From positions 19,402,875 to 19,466,874 of the forward strand of contig OZ234495.1 of NCBI GenBank assembly GCA_965153455.1: DNA of 64,000 nucleotides, read 5' to 3'. The notes beneath the pieces were generated by a model that saw only the letters and a program-made list of their open reading frames with translations, made no database searches and had not been told where the DNA came from. Of the stretch, positions 40,063 through 52,990 are shown one piece after another (positions within the stretch are counted from its first letter, which is position 1; each line of letters opens with the position of its first letter). Origin of the DNA: Sphagnum compactum. Taxonomy: Eukaryota > Bryophyta > Sphagnopsida > Sphagnales. Made by a program: the position numbers and the translations under genes.

Positions 40063-40155
40063 GGTAACCTGCAAGAGGTTGGTTACTGCAAATAGTCTTG
40101 GTGCATCCGGGCCTCGACTATTCCCAATAACCAGCGTCCTCTCTAGTTGGTTACC
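40063..40155. repeat. Fold-back sequence (~93 nt)
   Basis: Outer arms GGTAACC (40063-40069) and GGTTACC (40149-40155) and inner arms TGGTTAxTGxxAATAGTC (from 40080) and its imperfect complement (to about 40134) make a long imperfect hairpin. It might be a remnant of a fold-back transposon or a hairpin RNA; neither is shown. Confidence 0.5.
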
Positions 40156-40599
40156 TTTTTATGTCTGGATGTTTAGAAGTGAGTTATGTGCAATTGTTGC
40201 AAATTCATGAGTTATACGCAAAGTGTTGTTTGGTTCATTGTATTGAAGAGCACCATAGTTTGGTACTGGTTCCTTTTTTTACATTGATAAGAAGAAGTAG
40301 AAGCACCATTTTAATTAGGGTTTCTCAAATTCCTAAACATCCAGTTTTAATGTCTTCAAAGGAATTTGAAACCCGAGTTAAGACACTTTGAACATGACAT
40401 GACAATCGACAATCAGAGTATAGTCTTAAAACTCTTAACCATACAAGAGTTACAAAGTATCAAATCATCACCTTCATTGTGAACAAGTAGTAGTGACAAG
40501 CTGCCATGGCTACTCAATGGGCTTCATCCCGGATACAAGTGCCACAATTACCCAATGGCTTTGTTAGCTCCGGACAATGAGTGTCTAGATAAGTAAGGA

Positions 40600-42700
40600 A
40601 ATAATCCACCAAAAATTTTGGGTGAAAAATACACGGAGTCTGCATCCCAATTTCATATCACATTTCCTTGAGTTTCTGAAAGGGAGAAGTTGCAGTGTGC
40701 CAATCAGGGTTAAAGAGAATTGAGTGCGGGTGCTAGAATTTCAGTCCCTGAGTAGTGAGTATGTGTTGCATCAAAAGTTTGAGTACTACAAGTATGTGAT
40801 TTGGTGACCAAAAAAATCAATAAAATTTGGAACTATTTGGAATTCCATGAGAACTCTGATGGAATTGTAAAAACCAAAAATGCTTCAAGAAAATTGCAAC
40901 TTCACAAATTGAACTGCAAATCACTTTGGCTCCAAAACCTTCATAGCAATACATACTCAAAGCCATCAAGAAGTCTTGGGACTGAGTATGTTCGAGTATG
41001 TCATAGTTCTTGAAGTTTCTTTGGGGCACTTAGTAGCCTTATCACCAAATGGCCTCCTTTACAATGTGACATATTGAGTGTAACAAAGTAACGAGAATCC
41101 TACAAACATGATGATGGAAAACTTGGCCAACCAGGACTCTCCTCTCCTCTCCTCTCCTCTCCTCTCCTCTAGAAGATTTAACATTCTCTAAGTTCTTCCA
41201 TTTCCAATTGGAAAGCTCAAAATTGATCCTCAACTGCAATGCAATTTGGGTACTAATTCAATGGCTGATAAAACAAATTTGAGAGCATCGTCGTAGTCAA
41301 GTTTCACCACTTTAAGAATTGGAAAGCATAGTACCTCAAATATCTATCACCATGACAAAGTTCATCTTACCCACAATGATACCATTTTGAAGCATGAGAT
41401 TGAACAAGATGAAGCACTCATGACCAGATGGTTGCAAATTTACAATGCAATTCTTTTGTTGACATACTTTGAAGAAGAACATTTAGGATGTTGTACAATG
41501 CAGTGATCTCTCTTGCCCTTGCAGAAAGCAAGAGAGTTCCAGCTATATTTCTGTGTGCATCATAGTTGCTTCCAAGCTGTATGTAGACCTTCAACTGTGT
41601 ACTTTGAGCATTGGCAAGAGAGGGGGGATGATGATTGGAACCTGGGCATAAAGGGGATGGTACCTCACAAAAGTTCTAGAGGAAATGTTGCAAGAAGCAA
41701 AAGCATGCACTAAGCAACAGGTCCATAGCTGTGATCCAAGAACCATGTTAAACCTCCTCAAAACCCACATTCTAATTTTTATGTCTAAAGTTCATAATAT
41801 GCCTTTGCTCAACAATTCTAAGTCAAGGAACGTTCGTTGGGACAAATTTTCCAGCCACACTACAGTTGAATTTTTGCAAAAGATCACAAAACATATGTAA
41901 AGCTCTTTCTCATAAATGATTGATGCAAAGTGACTGAAGATCCATGGAGTGAAGTTCATATGGATTTGTTTTTTGGTGAAACTCAAAACTTGTTGATGAT
42001 GTTAAACAGAACAGTAGAGATGGACCCAAATGATTGTTCCTTCTCGATGCAAATCCTTCATCAGCTTTAGCAGAAGAATGGCTATTGCTTTATTTTTGAA
42101 AACTTTCAACCTGGGCCAAAACAGAGATGTGAGCATGCACGAATGTGAAGTAAGGCGGGTGAGGATAGGAGCTGAACAATATCTACTGCAAGCTTATTTG
42201 TGGGGCAGATCACATCTACAAACATACTTAGCAACAACAGAATCTCATCACCAGAATGCTCAACACTGTAAAGATATAAGTTCATTCCTACCAACAACAT
42301 TACCTCAACAAGTCTTCAGCTGAATTCAATACATGTATACTTGTACAGTGGGTGGTTAATTGCTCAACATTGACAAGTGTCTCTTGGAAGTTGATTGCAT
42401 TAGAAAAGGGTTGAATTATTCTCTACCAAACAAACTTATGGGAACCACTTTCAGTGTCTGCGAAATAAATACATGTTGCTAGTCCTTTGGTGTACAAATT
42501 GACATCTCTATTTTGTAATGGTATACAGTATGAATGCATGTTACACATCACGAAATACAAGTATCAAAATTGGAGTTATATATTGAATCCAATTGTTTAC
42601 TACAAAGTTGAATGGGTTTACAAAGGAATGATCAATGATAGGTGGAGGAGATTGATATCCGAAAAACACCCAACTTGAAGAAGTTCTTCCAAAATTCCAA
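40600..42700 (+). other. Possibly decayed coding tract, unassigned
   Basis: Composition is less AT-biased than the flanks, and plus-strand frames show protein-like phrases (for example KAREFQLYF after an acceptor-like CCTTGCAG at 41515-41522, then EAKACTKQQVHSCDPRTML and FMSKVHNMPLLN at 41685-41820, and MIVPSRCKSF at 42030). Stops and frame changes interrupt it. I do not recognise the family; it may be an old low-copy gene or a transposon body. A pentanucleotide microsatellite (CTCCT)n lies inside at 41137-41170. Confidence 0.3.
41137..41170. repeat. (CTCCT)n microsatellite
   Basis: About six to seven tandem CTCCT units without interruption. Confidence 0.95.
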
Positions 42701-42704
42701 ATAA

Positions 42705-43535
42705 GGCAACCAAAGTTTTGGGTTTTCAATGCTTCTGTCAATCCCTTGAAATATAGTTCTTGTAGTTCATGTTTTTCCATATTTTCTTGTCACTTGTGCC
42801 TGCATCATGGTAGGCTACTATGAGCCTTCAATCTTGAGTTCTTGAATCAAATTTGTGGGCTTATGGCATCCCCTCCAATATTAATGGAAGTAGTCTTTTA
42901 ATAAGACTATTCAAACTAGCTCATTTTTCTCATTAGCTTGTTTGATGTCAAAGATTTGTCCCTAGTGTTTGGGGTATCGGTGTTGGGTCACCCGCCAATG
43001 CACCATCCATTGGAAATCCATTGTGACACTTGTGATGAACCACAAGTGAGTTACCAACATTCTACCTTGAAAACTTATCTTATTAACCCTACTACTTCAA
43101 CCCCACATGACCTAGGTAACTAGTAAGTATGTACATAAGTGGGTACGAATTAGGTGAGTAGGTAGGTAGCATAAGTATGCATGGCATTTTGTGGGTACTG
43201 GTTAGGGAGATACATATGAATGGTTAGTACATATCTAACCATGGTGGTTAGCTAAGGGATGTCAGGGATACAATGAAAATGTGTTTCCCGTCCTGATGCC
43301 ATCCATCCTGCATGGTGCACTGGTGGCTGCTGGTTCACTCTGGCCAAGATAAAGCAGGCAATAAAATTGTACATATGGATGAAGATGATCTTCACATGCA
43401 AAGAATAAAATTTCATATATGTACAAATGAATTGTTAGTACTATTAACTAGTTGTGAAGGTGCATCACAAAGTTTTTTTTCCCCCCGTTTTGGGTTCACA
43501 ATGAACCACTTTGATTGGCTCACCAGAAATTTTTT
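42705..43535. other. Intergenic sequence
   Basis: It includes GTAG-rich words at 43120-43180 and a 33-nt segment (43312-43344) shared, with two mismatches, with 29921-29953. No gene was recognised. Confidence 0.45.
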
Positions 43536-43540
43536 TTGTG

Positions 43541-43745
43541 AAACTTTGGACACTCACAAATAGAAGCTTGAACTCCCAAAATAAAACTATAGAAGCCCTA
43601 CCCCTTTGGCTCACCTAGGTATATAGGTTATGAGAGTTCAACTTTGAGCATAGGTTATGGGATAAAGTGCAGTGATATTGGGAACATCATGGGGAACGCA
43701 TTGGGAACTTGATGTGAACCCATTGAAAACTTGATGGGAATAGAT
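43541..43745 (+). repeat. Dispersed ~200-bp repeat, copy 2
   Basis: Same-orientation relative of 38983-39190. It abuts the broken end of the hAT remnant at about 43800, so it may mark the insertion or deletion that truncated that gene. Confidence 0.7.
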
Positions 43746-43799
43746 TGAAAACATCAAAAACCACAAAATCCAAACCTCCCTGTGTTGCCTCCTCTCATT

Positions 43800-45177
43800 G
43801 GGTGGTTGTTTGCCATCAAATGCCTTCAATGACACTAAAACTTGTTCCACCATGTGTATAAAGTTGGCACAAGTATCCCAAAATTCGTACCTCCTTATGT
43901 GGGCTTGAATAGCTCTTGCTTTGGTGAGTGACTTTTGACAGATTGCCATGTAATGTGTTGACAAAAGTTGTCCAATCAAGATCAATAATAGTTTGCTCAA
44001 TGGCAGGTTTGAACTTAAACAACCTTTCAACCATAAAAAAATTAGTTGCAAATCATGTTTCAGTGCGGTGTAGCAACATTAGGTTGGTTTCATAATGACG
44101 AAAGATTGCAATTGGCACATGGTGTTGTCATATGAAGGAAACAACAACTTTCGCCTTTTTCACAATTCATTTCACTCATGTTGTTTTCCCCCCATCTTCT
44201 AATAGCAAGTCCAAACAATGAATAGTATGACTTTGATAATAAAGACTTGAAAAACGATAGATTGAAAGGTCAACTACACTTCTCATGTTCGAAACATTGT
44301 TTGTATACATTTGTACAATGTTGTTGATTCTAATGGTTTTGATGTCTCCAGCCAATGCATTACATATGTAATGGGCATCCTTTTGCTCCTTAGTTGTGTC
44401 ATTGGAACTTATGAATACATCGCCATTTAGACAAGCAAACATTACCTTCAACAATGGACATTATGCAACGTTGTCCCAACCATCATAACAAATGGTTACT
44501 CCATATTTGTGAATTGAATTCCATGTCCTTTCGGTTACCTGTTTGGACACATCCACCTTGGATTATTTTAACAAATTTATGCGCAATCCATGGAATGATG
44601 GGGGTTTGAAGTAGGTTCCATATTTAGAGGTTGCTTTCACAATTTTTATGAACGTCAAGTGTCGCACAACATTGAAGGGGATGTTCACCTCATAAAAGAA
44701 AGTTGCCCACTTATTGTCCAAATCTTGTTTTTTGGTTAAATTCAATCCCTCAAGCAATGAAACCTATCGAAAGGTTCAAATGTTGTTATTTGTGGATCTG
44801 TTACGACCCTTTGTGTTGTTTTTAAGGGGGGTAAAATTTTGAGCCCCTTCCATTTGAGACATCGAAACAAATTCTCCTTTCATTGAAGGGTTTAATGTTG
44901 CCATGGCCATGTCTTTTGTTCACCCATTTGAAATATGGGTTGGTACTTCCATGTTGTTTAGTGGTGGAGGGACGAGTCCACTACATCAAGCAAATAATGC
45001 CTTCACCCATGGGTGTGCTGTTGAACACATTGTAATTCCAACTTGCCCATTGCCATCATATTGATAGCCCAAATGGAAGAGCATTCTATCCTTGCAATAT
45101 GAAATACCATTGCCACAAAACTTGCATTCCACCTTCCTTAGTTTGTCTTTTGGCATCAAATACCATGGATTCCACAC
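43800..45177 (-). pseudogene. Degenerate hAT-family transposase, C-terminally truncated
   Basis: Read on the minus strand it begins with a well kept BED-type zinc finger (KLRKVECKFC then RMLFHLGY, about 45145-45060). A linker with LNLTKKQDLDNKWATFFY follows (about 44745-44690), then a DUF659 stretch (44176-44454: LKVMFACLNGDVF, then HCLDLLLEDGG). The following region contains ERLFKFKPAIEQTI (about 44034-43995) and FDGKQP near 43805. After that the similarity to the sister copy at 22512-24620 stops abruptly and the dimerisation region is missing. Frameshifts and stops separate the blocks. It is inactive. Confidence 0.85.
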
Positions 45178-45184
45178 ATTTTAC

Positions 45185-47210
45185 CTTTCATCCATTGATA
45201 AAACATTGTACATAAAAAAATAGGCTTGATTAATATAATTAAAGTATTCAAAAATAAGATCAAACTCCACCTTTAGGGCTACAATTGAAATTTAGCACCA
45301 ATTGCAAATGCAATATTTGAAATTCAAACACCCATAAAGGTTTCACCCCTCCCTTCAAAGTTATATGGCAATGGTTGGTGCTAAACAACACAAGGCCCAC
45401 ACACCTCAAAGGAAAAAGTGAGTATTGACATGGAACATCTACATTTTATTACCAAGCAGACCAAATTTCATCACCAAATCAAATTTTTCGAAAGCCCCTT
45501 TAACCTAGGTTGACCTAGGTTGACCTTATATTGATGTGACACAAGGATGCGTCTATGTCTAGATGCATTTGTCATGTTGTGATAGACACATAAACATTGT
45601 GACAACCTTGGGTTATTTAAAACCTTCAATTTTGGTATGTATGTAGGGTGTTATAATCTAGAGTGAAGGAAGTTTTAATATACATTTTATTAAAAAAAAG
45701 TTGTCCCTTCCAATTGTTGGAAGTATTTTTTTCATTGTAAGGTTTTTTGAATTTGTATTTGCTTCAAATTTTTTTTAATTGTTTGTTTATTGTTATTTTC
45801 CTATTATGTTGATAGGACAATACTTAAGTTGTTTGCTTTTCTATGTTACAAAAATAGATGTTATTTTTTATTTTTACATATTTTACAACAAAACTTGGTA
45901 CTTCACTGGGTGACATTAAGGATGTAGGTCCCTTAAGCATGCATGTAGGCCTCCCTCCCCTAAGCAAGTAGGTGTTAGGGCATGCACAAAGTGTCATAAG
46001 AAGGAATTGAACCCCTCACATCCATAGTGTTAAGTAAAACATTAACTATCCAATCACCACTTCATGTAATAACAAATAAAATTATTGCAAACAACAAAAA
46101 CACACATTCATTTTGAATTTCACATTATTATTAACATATTACCTATGCATCATGAATTTTCTATATCTACTTACCTACCTCCCTATTACCTATTCTAACC
46201 TACCTACCTACATGCTCATGGGGCCTGGGGCCTACCTACCTACCTACATGCTCAAAGGGCCTACACACTTATGATTGGTACATATGTACATAAGTAGAAT
46301 TCTCAATGACTAAAATCTAACACATATAATATATAACAAACCACAGCACCCATCGAATAACTAAAATTAGTCACACCAAACATTGGTGCCAAGTAGGCTA
46401 ATATAATCCATGTGTAATTGACATTGTTTGATTTGATTAAATTTTTTAATAAACTTAGTCCAATAAAATATGCATTCTTTTTGGAAGGGACAAAATGGAC
46501 CAAAAAATCTATCTAATCATTTTGGAGAAATAAACTAATCATGTCAATCATTGTAATCACAATGCTAAAAGCATATGATTTTGTAATAGTGGTAGGAAGA
46601 TATAATAAGAAGATGTATTAGGTAGTCAATCCATGCATTAGTGGGAACTTATTGGTTACTATTTTTGAATTGTGTTTTGAAGGGAACTTTTTGAGAACTT
46701 TTTTTGCACCTTGTGGATTTTGACATTATTAGTTTATTATTTTTTAAGAAATATTTTGAATGCTTTTTTAAAGCTTTACTATTAAGAGTTTGGAGATGCA
46801 ATTGTACAACAATATTCTTTTGTATTTGTAGAGGTACTGTACAACTCTGTTGCAACAACTAATACCTATTAATATTGACTGTAAGTGTTTGTAATCAATT
46901 TTGAATGTAGTTTGTAATTTTAGAACATGTTGAAACATTTTTAAAAACTTAATCAAGAATTCAATTATATCATTGACAACTTGTTTACAAGGTCTACAAG
47001 GAATTTATCCATTTTGTTTAGTGTTAAGATCCAAACCAAAAGGTGTGCAAAGAAGTTTTGACCAATCTTTCAAGTTGGTTCCCATTTCTATTTGCTTATT
47101 TGCTCACTTTGGTTTTGGGATTTTCTGAGAGCATAGAGATGATAAGGAATAAATCCTCAAAGTGGACCACATTTGGTGAGGTTCTTTTCTTCTCCAAATA
47201 CTATAGCACA
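45185..47210. other. AT-rich intergenic sequence
   Basis: It contains CTAC-rich words with a local duplication at 46200-46260 and otherwise unremarkable AT-rich spacer. Confidence 0.5.
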
Positions 47211-47229
47211 TGTGTCATGTGCATACTAG

Positions 47230-47880
47230 GTGAATGTTTGTTGCTTGACCCCACCTAGGTGTTTTATTCCTTTTACTTCCCTTGTACTTTCTCCCATCTT
47301 CACCACGGTGTTGAGAATTTTTGCCAACTATGATTAAAAAGGTAAGGGGCGAATGGGCTCCTTGCTTCATGCCCCTTTGAATCTTAAAAGGTTTAAAGAT
47401 TGCCCCAATAATACACACCAATGCCTCATCTTCTTGGAGGAATAACTTGACCGTCTCCACAAATTCCTTGGCCATGCCTGGTTTTTCTATTCTTCAAAGA
47501 GAAAGTCCTAGTTCACTCCATCAAAGGCTTTAGCAAAGTCGAGATTGAGAAAGACTAGAGGTTGATTACATTTTCTTGCCTAATTGATAGTCTTTTGTGT
47601 AAGAAGCAAGGAATTATCTAGTATGAAGCATTAAAAAAGGAACATCCTTTAATCTTCATCAATTACTTCCATCAAGAGTAGTTGTGAACATAGATATAGG
47701 AGGGCCCTAGCAAACAATTTGTATGCTACCTTTAACAAGGTAATTGGTCTCGAGCTTTGAAAATCGGGATTATGAAGCCCTTTGATTCCTTCACATGGTA
47801 GCTTCCTCTCACCAATGGTTTTTTGAATCATTTCTTTATTCTTTATCAACATCATCATCACATGTAGAGCAACCTATCAA
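47230..47880 (-). pseudogene. L1-type LINE reverse transcriptase fragment
   Basis: Minus-strand pieces read SRPITLLKVAYKLFARAL (about 47745-47690) and, further on, FVETVKLFLQEDEALVCI then FKIQRGMKQGAHSPL and GRKYKGSK (47475-47270). These correspond to RT blocks around WRPITLL and RQGCPLSP of plant L1 LINEs. The catalytic YADD block is not preserved: similarity fades at QATNIHL. Stops and frameshifts are present between the pieces. It is a dead, 5'- and 3'-truncated copy. Confidence 0.8.
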
Positions 47881-47884
47881 AAAG

Positions 47885-48515
47885 GAGAGCAGAATTTTTA
47901 AAGCTCCATGGAAAAAAGAAAAGAAAACGAGAGCTCTTTATGGAAGAGAAGAGTAGCCCTCTCAGCCTTCCATGTTTTGGGTCCTAGCTACCGCCCTTGT
48001 CCCTATGCACCTTGAATCATGGAAGGGTCTCTAAGGCTATCCTTCTTCTATACAGAATGATCCACCCTAATCTCATCTCCCAAGTCCAAATGCCAAATCA
48101 TTAACAATATATATGTATATATTTTCTGGGTTTGAGCATTTGATGAAACCAAAACAAGCTTCTATTTTGAAGAAGAAGATAACAAGTCCACCACCGTCAC
48201 ATAGGTGATTAACTATATTTTCTTAGGCAAGGGGTCTAATGTGAGTGTGACAAGCCTTAATATACATGTGGGCCTCCAAGTAAATTTGGGGTTTTGGGTT
48301 TTGGCTCAAAAAGAGAGAAAGCGGAGAGAGATGGGTGATGGTTTTTAGGCTAATAATTGGGCTCAAAATTTTCGGTCTTGAAAGCTGAGATCATAATAAT
48401 AGCACATGGAGTGAATGACCCATGAACCATGACCCTAAAACTGATTGACATTGGTGGCCTTGTCCATGTTGTCCATGTTTTTCTCTCTTTGGAATGAATT
48501 CTTTCATTTCTGACA
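47885..48515. other. Intergenic sequence
   Basis: No gene was recognised. Confidence 0.45.
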
Positions 48516-48519
48516 ATTT

Positions 48520-48843
48520 TTGGCCTTGCCTACCAAGGCAATGATATTGTGTTTAGATTCATTAAAGAGTATAGTAGCTTAAGGGATTTTGGCCCCTAGG
48601 TAATAAATAATAATAGGTCTATTTTTATAGGAGGATTTTTGAAAGATGATATTTTGGCTTGTGTTGAAACTTGAGATTAGTTATAATAGAGTTATGATAT
48701 GTTGAAGGATTTTGGTTTCTTTTAGAGGATTTTTTTGAAGGTTATATTTTTGCATGGTGAAATATTTGAATTTCCATAATTCTTTTTTTTGCGTTAAGAT
48801 ACTTTTTAATGTAAGTGGCAAGGCCACCGTGTGACACACCCCT
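48520..48843 (+). repeat. Dispersed ~325-bp repeat, copy 3
   Basis: It has high similarity along its length to 7692-8020, with the same TTGGCCTTGCC start, the same inner GGCAAGGCC and the same TGTGACACACCCC end; small indels only. It is non-coding. Confidence 0.9.
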
Positions 48844-48961
48844 TGTTTATAAAAGAGTTCGACATTTGCATTAAAAGAAAATGGAAGACCTAAAGAGCAA
48901 AGCAAGCAGCTCCCGTAAATAGATAGATAGATACAAGCCAAGCTCGAATGTAGAAGAAGAA

Positions 48962-48983
48962 TGGTGGTGGTGGTGGTGGTGGT
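48962..48983. repeat. (GGT)n microsatellite
   Basis: Seven GGT/TGG units in tandem. Confidence 0.95.
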
Positions 48984-48989
48984 GATGAG

Positions 48990-50600
48990 TCAAATTTGAT
49001 ACCTCGATATTCGGAGATGTGATGGAACCGTTAAGTCTGGGAATGTGGGTGGTAGTGCCACTTTCTATGGCTTTTTGCTTTGCTTTTGCATGTGTGCTAA
49101 TAAGTTTTATCTGCTCGTGTATGGGCTGCTGGGAGGGAAGGAGCTGCGGACCGCTTCTTGTGCCTTGAATCCTTCAACACATCTTCTCCACTAACTGGCC
49201 CGGTCCCCCTTTACTTTACTTACATTCCATTCGCTTGTCTGGCATGCTGCTATTCTCGGGAAGAAGAAACTAGTGCTCTCTGGTTGCAGTGCACAAATTA
49301 AGGGCGACCTTTGTCTGTCTGCCACTTGAAATGGGTATAATAATATTATTATATTACAAGTCCTTTTGTGGGACCAGCTCTCTGGATCTCCGGGCCATGA
49401 AAATTTATTCATTCTCAAGTTGGAGTTTGAGCTCTGAGAACTATCAATTTTGGAGGTACTTATGTGCTTGCTTGCTTACTTGCTTGCTTAATTAACACAC
49501 CTATTTTATAACTGACTCAGAGATTTGCAAAACAAATCTTACATGGGCAATCTTAGTAATATAGTTTATAGTTTATACCTGCAGTTGTAACAGTATAGGA
49601 ATTTGAGAATTTGGATTCTCAGGAGATTGATGCTGGTTATTTTATTGTTGTTATGTAGTTGGAACTTGGGATGCTCATGGTTCTCACGCATGTTGCAAAA
49701 ACAAAACTGGTCAAAACTTTCTTTGTTGGGGCATGCTGCCAAGTTTTTCCTCCATTGGGGGAGCGAAGAAGAAATAACAAATGGGTAAGCAAGCATTCTG
49801 AGCTCCATTTGATTTGGCTCATCATCAAGACCGAAAATTAACTCCTCAAGGTCAGAGAGTGGAGAGTGGAGGAGGACACCAAAATGGTCTGCTGCCCCCC
49901 ACAGTCTGTCCTACTACAGTTCCTTAAGCCACAAAAAACTGACACCCATAATATGTCATACCTTCTCTCCCACTTTTGCAATGTTTCATTCAGGTTTCTT
50001 AACTTATGTTGCAACTTTTTTTTTTTTGGGGAGCTTGGGCAATGTCTAACAACTCCAACATTCAAAATTATTAACTCATGTTACAAACAATGGAACATGT
50101 GAGGAGAGAGGCTGAGTTTATACAAGGTGTTTGAAATTGTCACAAAGATTGCCTTCTTCAAATCTAGATAGATAGATGCCCATTGAATGTGCATATTTGG
50201 TTATTTCATTTCTATTTCATCCTTGGACAAATTGGCACAATTTTTTTTTTGGTTTCACAAACCTCATATGGATGGATGCCTTCTATTTGCAGTAGAGCTT
50301 TTTTCCATCAATGAAGCATGGTAGCTCACTCAAAATTTTCCAAAAAAAACATTCAGATGAGTGATGAATTTTGTGATCATTTCCAATGTATGGTTGTTGC
50401 GAATATTGCCCCATTCAGGGGTTGGAATTGCATGCCCAAAAAGATTTGCATGAGTGACAAGATTTGTGCTCATTCAACAATTATATGGCTATGCCAATGA
50501 CCCATCATGACCCATCATCACCCTTGGGGTCTTGTTAAGAATATTGCATGCCCAATAAACGGTTAACATGCATAATTGGAAAATGCTTCTATAGTGTTAT
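48990..50600. other. Intergenic sequence, moderately GC-richer at 48990-49420
   Basis: Short overlapping frames occur on both strands (49603-49841, 49838-50102) but none has a recognised motif or supportable gene structure. Confidence 0.45.
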
Positions 50601-50628
50601 CCACATGATCCTAGGTTGGTGTTCTTTT

Positions 50629-50705
50629 CCAATTTTGTGATGTTGCTCAAGTGCCAATCATCCATAAGAACATTTAGCCAAATTTGGCAACATTCAATGA
50701 AAAAA
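50629..50705 (+). repeat. Dispersed repeat, copy B (TCAATTTTGTGATGTTGC family)
   Basis: It matches 19061-19140; a shorter, more diverged relative is at 51781-51826. Confidence 0.7.
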
Positions 50706-50709
50706 TAAT

Positions 50710-52894
50710 CTTCAGCACCCTTTCATGGTGTAGGCAATTCTGGTGGAATATTCTTTTAAATTTTCACTTTTTTTGGGTAATTTATAAAAAATCCATAAAT
50801 AGAAAAGTCTGTTTAGTAACATTTTTCTCATTTAAAAAATCACTGCCCTAGATGTAGGGATACCAAGCTTTTACTTGTTTCTAAGTGCATAAGTCTATTT
50901 GTGTGAATATTTCATACCTATCTACAATATCCCCTTTGAAACCTAGCCACAAACTGATTGTTTTCTCTTTGCAAACTTCCTTTCTTTTCCAAACTTTTTC
51001 TCCTTTGGAATGAGCAGACAATTTTTTTTCATTAAAAAAAATTGTCTTTTCTTTTTATCTCCCTTTCTTTCTTTAGAATAGGTGAACCATTTGTTTCCCC
51101 ACCCTCACCCATCCAACCTCCCTTCCTTTTGTAATGGATGAACATATTTTTCATTTCCTCTTTTCAAACTCTTTTCCCTTTGCAATGGGTGAAGAATTTT
51201 CCTTGGTTCTTCAACCTTTGTCCCCTAATTTAGTGAAAAAAAAAAGAAATTATGTATTCACATAAATAAATAGAAATCATTTTGAGTTATATAAGAATAA
51301 ATGCTTATTGTGAAATTCCATCATTTGATCAATGTCATCCATGTGGTAGGTTACACGCATGATCTTAAAATTAACACCTACCGTATGATTAATTAGTGTT
51401 ATCCCTTTCGCCCATTCATTTTAAGTTTATCTTATTGTTCAATTTCATTGATCATGAAGTTAAGTATCATACATGTTGTCAAAATTCATTTCGCTCAAGT
51501 GATTAACTCTCATTTGTGTTTTCATCTAAGAACATAATAATTTCATCGCATTCATGAACTTTTATCTATATTGCTAATTAGTGGCGTGATAACTTTCCAT
51601 CGTGAACATTTTAAATTCATACACCCACAACATAGTCATTTACATTGAAATTTTCATCCAAAATATTTGGTTTATTGATGTGGTCACATTTCATCCATCT
51701 ATGGATAATTGCATCTTTCTTACTAGTTTTATCCATGAGTAGGTAGTGTTTCCTTCATGTGGTACCAATGTTTACCATTTTTCAATTTTGTGATGGTAAT
51801 CAAAGTGGTGGTCATCCATAAGCCAATATAGACAATTAACAAAATATGCAAAAAACTTAAATATCCTTATATATTTTTGGCTATTTACTTGAACCATGTA
51901 TATACACCTAGTGATTTTTTACGATAATTTCGAATTTTACTTTTTTTGAAACTTGGTGATTTTTAACAAAAATTGTTGAATTTATGACAAAAAATTGACA
52001 CTAGTGCAAAGTTTCACACAAATAAAAACAATTTGTATGACACACTTCATTTTTTAAGATTTATTTGAAATTATTCTTCATCCATGTTGATGATTTTCAA
52101 GTATGGAACAACCTTTTATCTCTATCCTTCACACCCTACCCTTTTCCAACTTTTTCTTTATTTCTTCTCCTTTTCTCTCTTTTCCGCCCCTTTCCTCCTC
52201 CCACTTGCTTCATTCTATCCCTCCCTTTCATTTTTCCTTTTTCTACAATTGATTTTCCATCATCTTCATTCAATTTTCGAAAAACAAATATTTATTCTCC
52301 CAACCATCATCTTCATCCAAATTATTTAATTTCCACTTGAGAACTAGAGGGTTATATGTATATTAATTTTAATAAATAAATAAATAAATACTAGCGATCT
52401 CAACCTATGGTTTTATTTTTGATGGGAACACATACAAAAAGGAGAAAGGGATTAAAAAAAAAACCCCAACCTCCGAAAATATAGAACCGATCTATGTACT
52501 AGATATAAGTAAAACTATGGGGCTCCCAAAAAAGCTCTCAATTTATAGAATGTATTCTAATAATTATTTAGATCTTTATAATTTAAGCTTCATGATGAAA
52601 ATGTGAGGAAAAAAAAAAAATCATAAAGAAAATGGATGTATATCAATTTAATAATATCCAACCCTTCTCTCTTCCCCCCCCCCCTCTTTAAATTTTCCTC
52701 CTAATATGTTCCCATATGGTTTTCAATAATTCATTATTATTTACGTCAATCTCAAATTTGATTTCTACTATATAACATGCACATGCAAAGGCATCTCAAA
52801 TTTTGCATTTTCAAGTTAATGTGCCTTCCTTTTTAATTCATGTCCACCTTATTAGGAAAAGAAATTTATTTTTTTGAAAATGGGCTTGAAATTC

Positions 52895-52925
<31 letters not shown>

Positions 52926-52990
52926 TGAATGTAAAAGAATTTTACACCATTATTAGGGTTTCAAGCGGACTAGCTAGTCCGCTTCAAACC
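50710..52990. other. AT/pyrimidine-rich intergenic sequence
   Basis: Pyrimidine-rich at 50930-51230 and 52110-52280, an AAAT tract at about 52372-52391, and (ATT)n at 52896-52923. The two overlapping frames at 52065-52340 are translations of a pyrimidine-rich tract. Confidence 0.5.

Noticed and set aside
52065-52340. Two overlapping 80-90 codon frames that look like hydrophobic proteins
   Set aside because: They arise from a pyrimidine-rich tract read in two frames, giving Phe/Leu/Ser/Pro in both.
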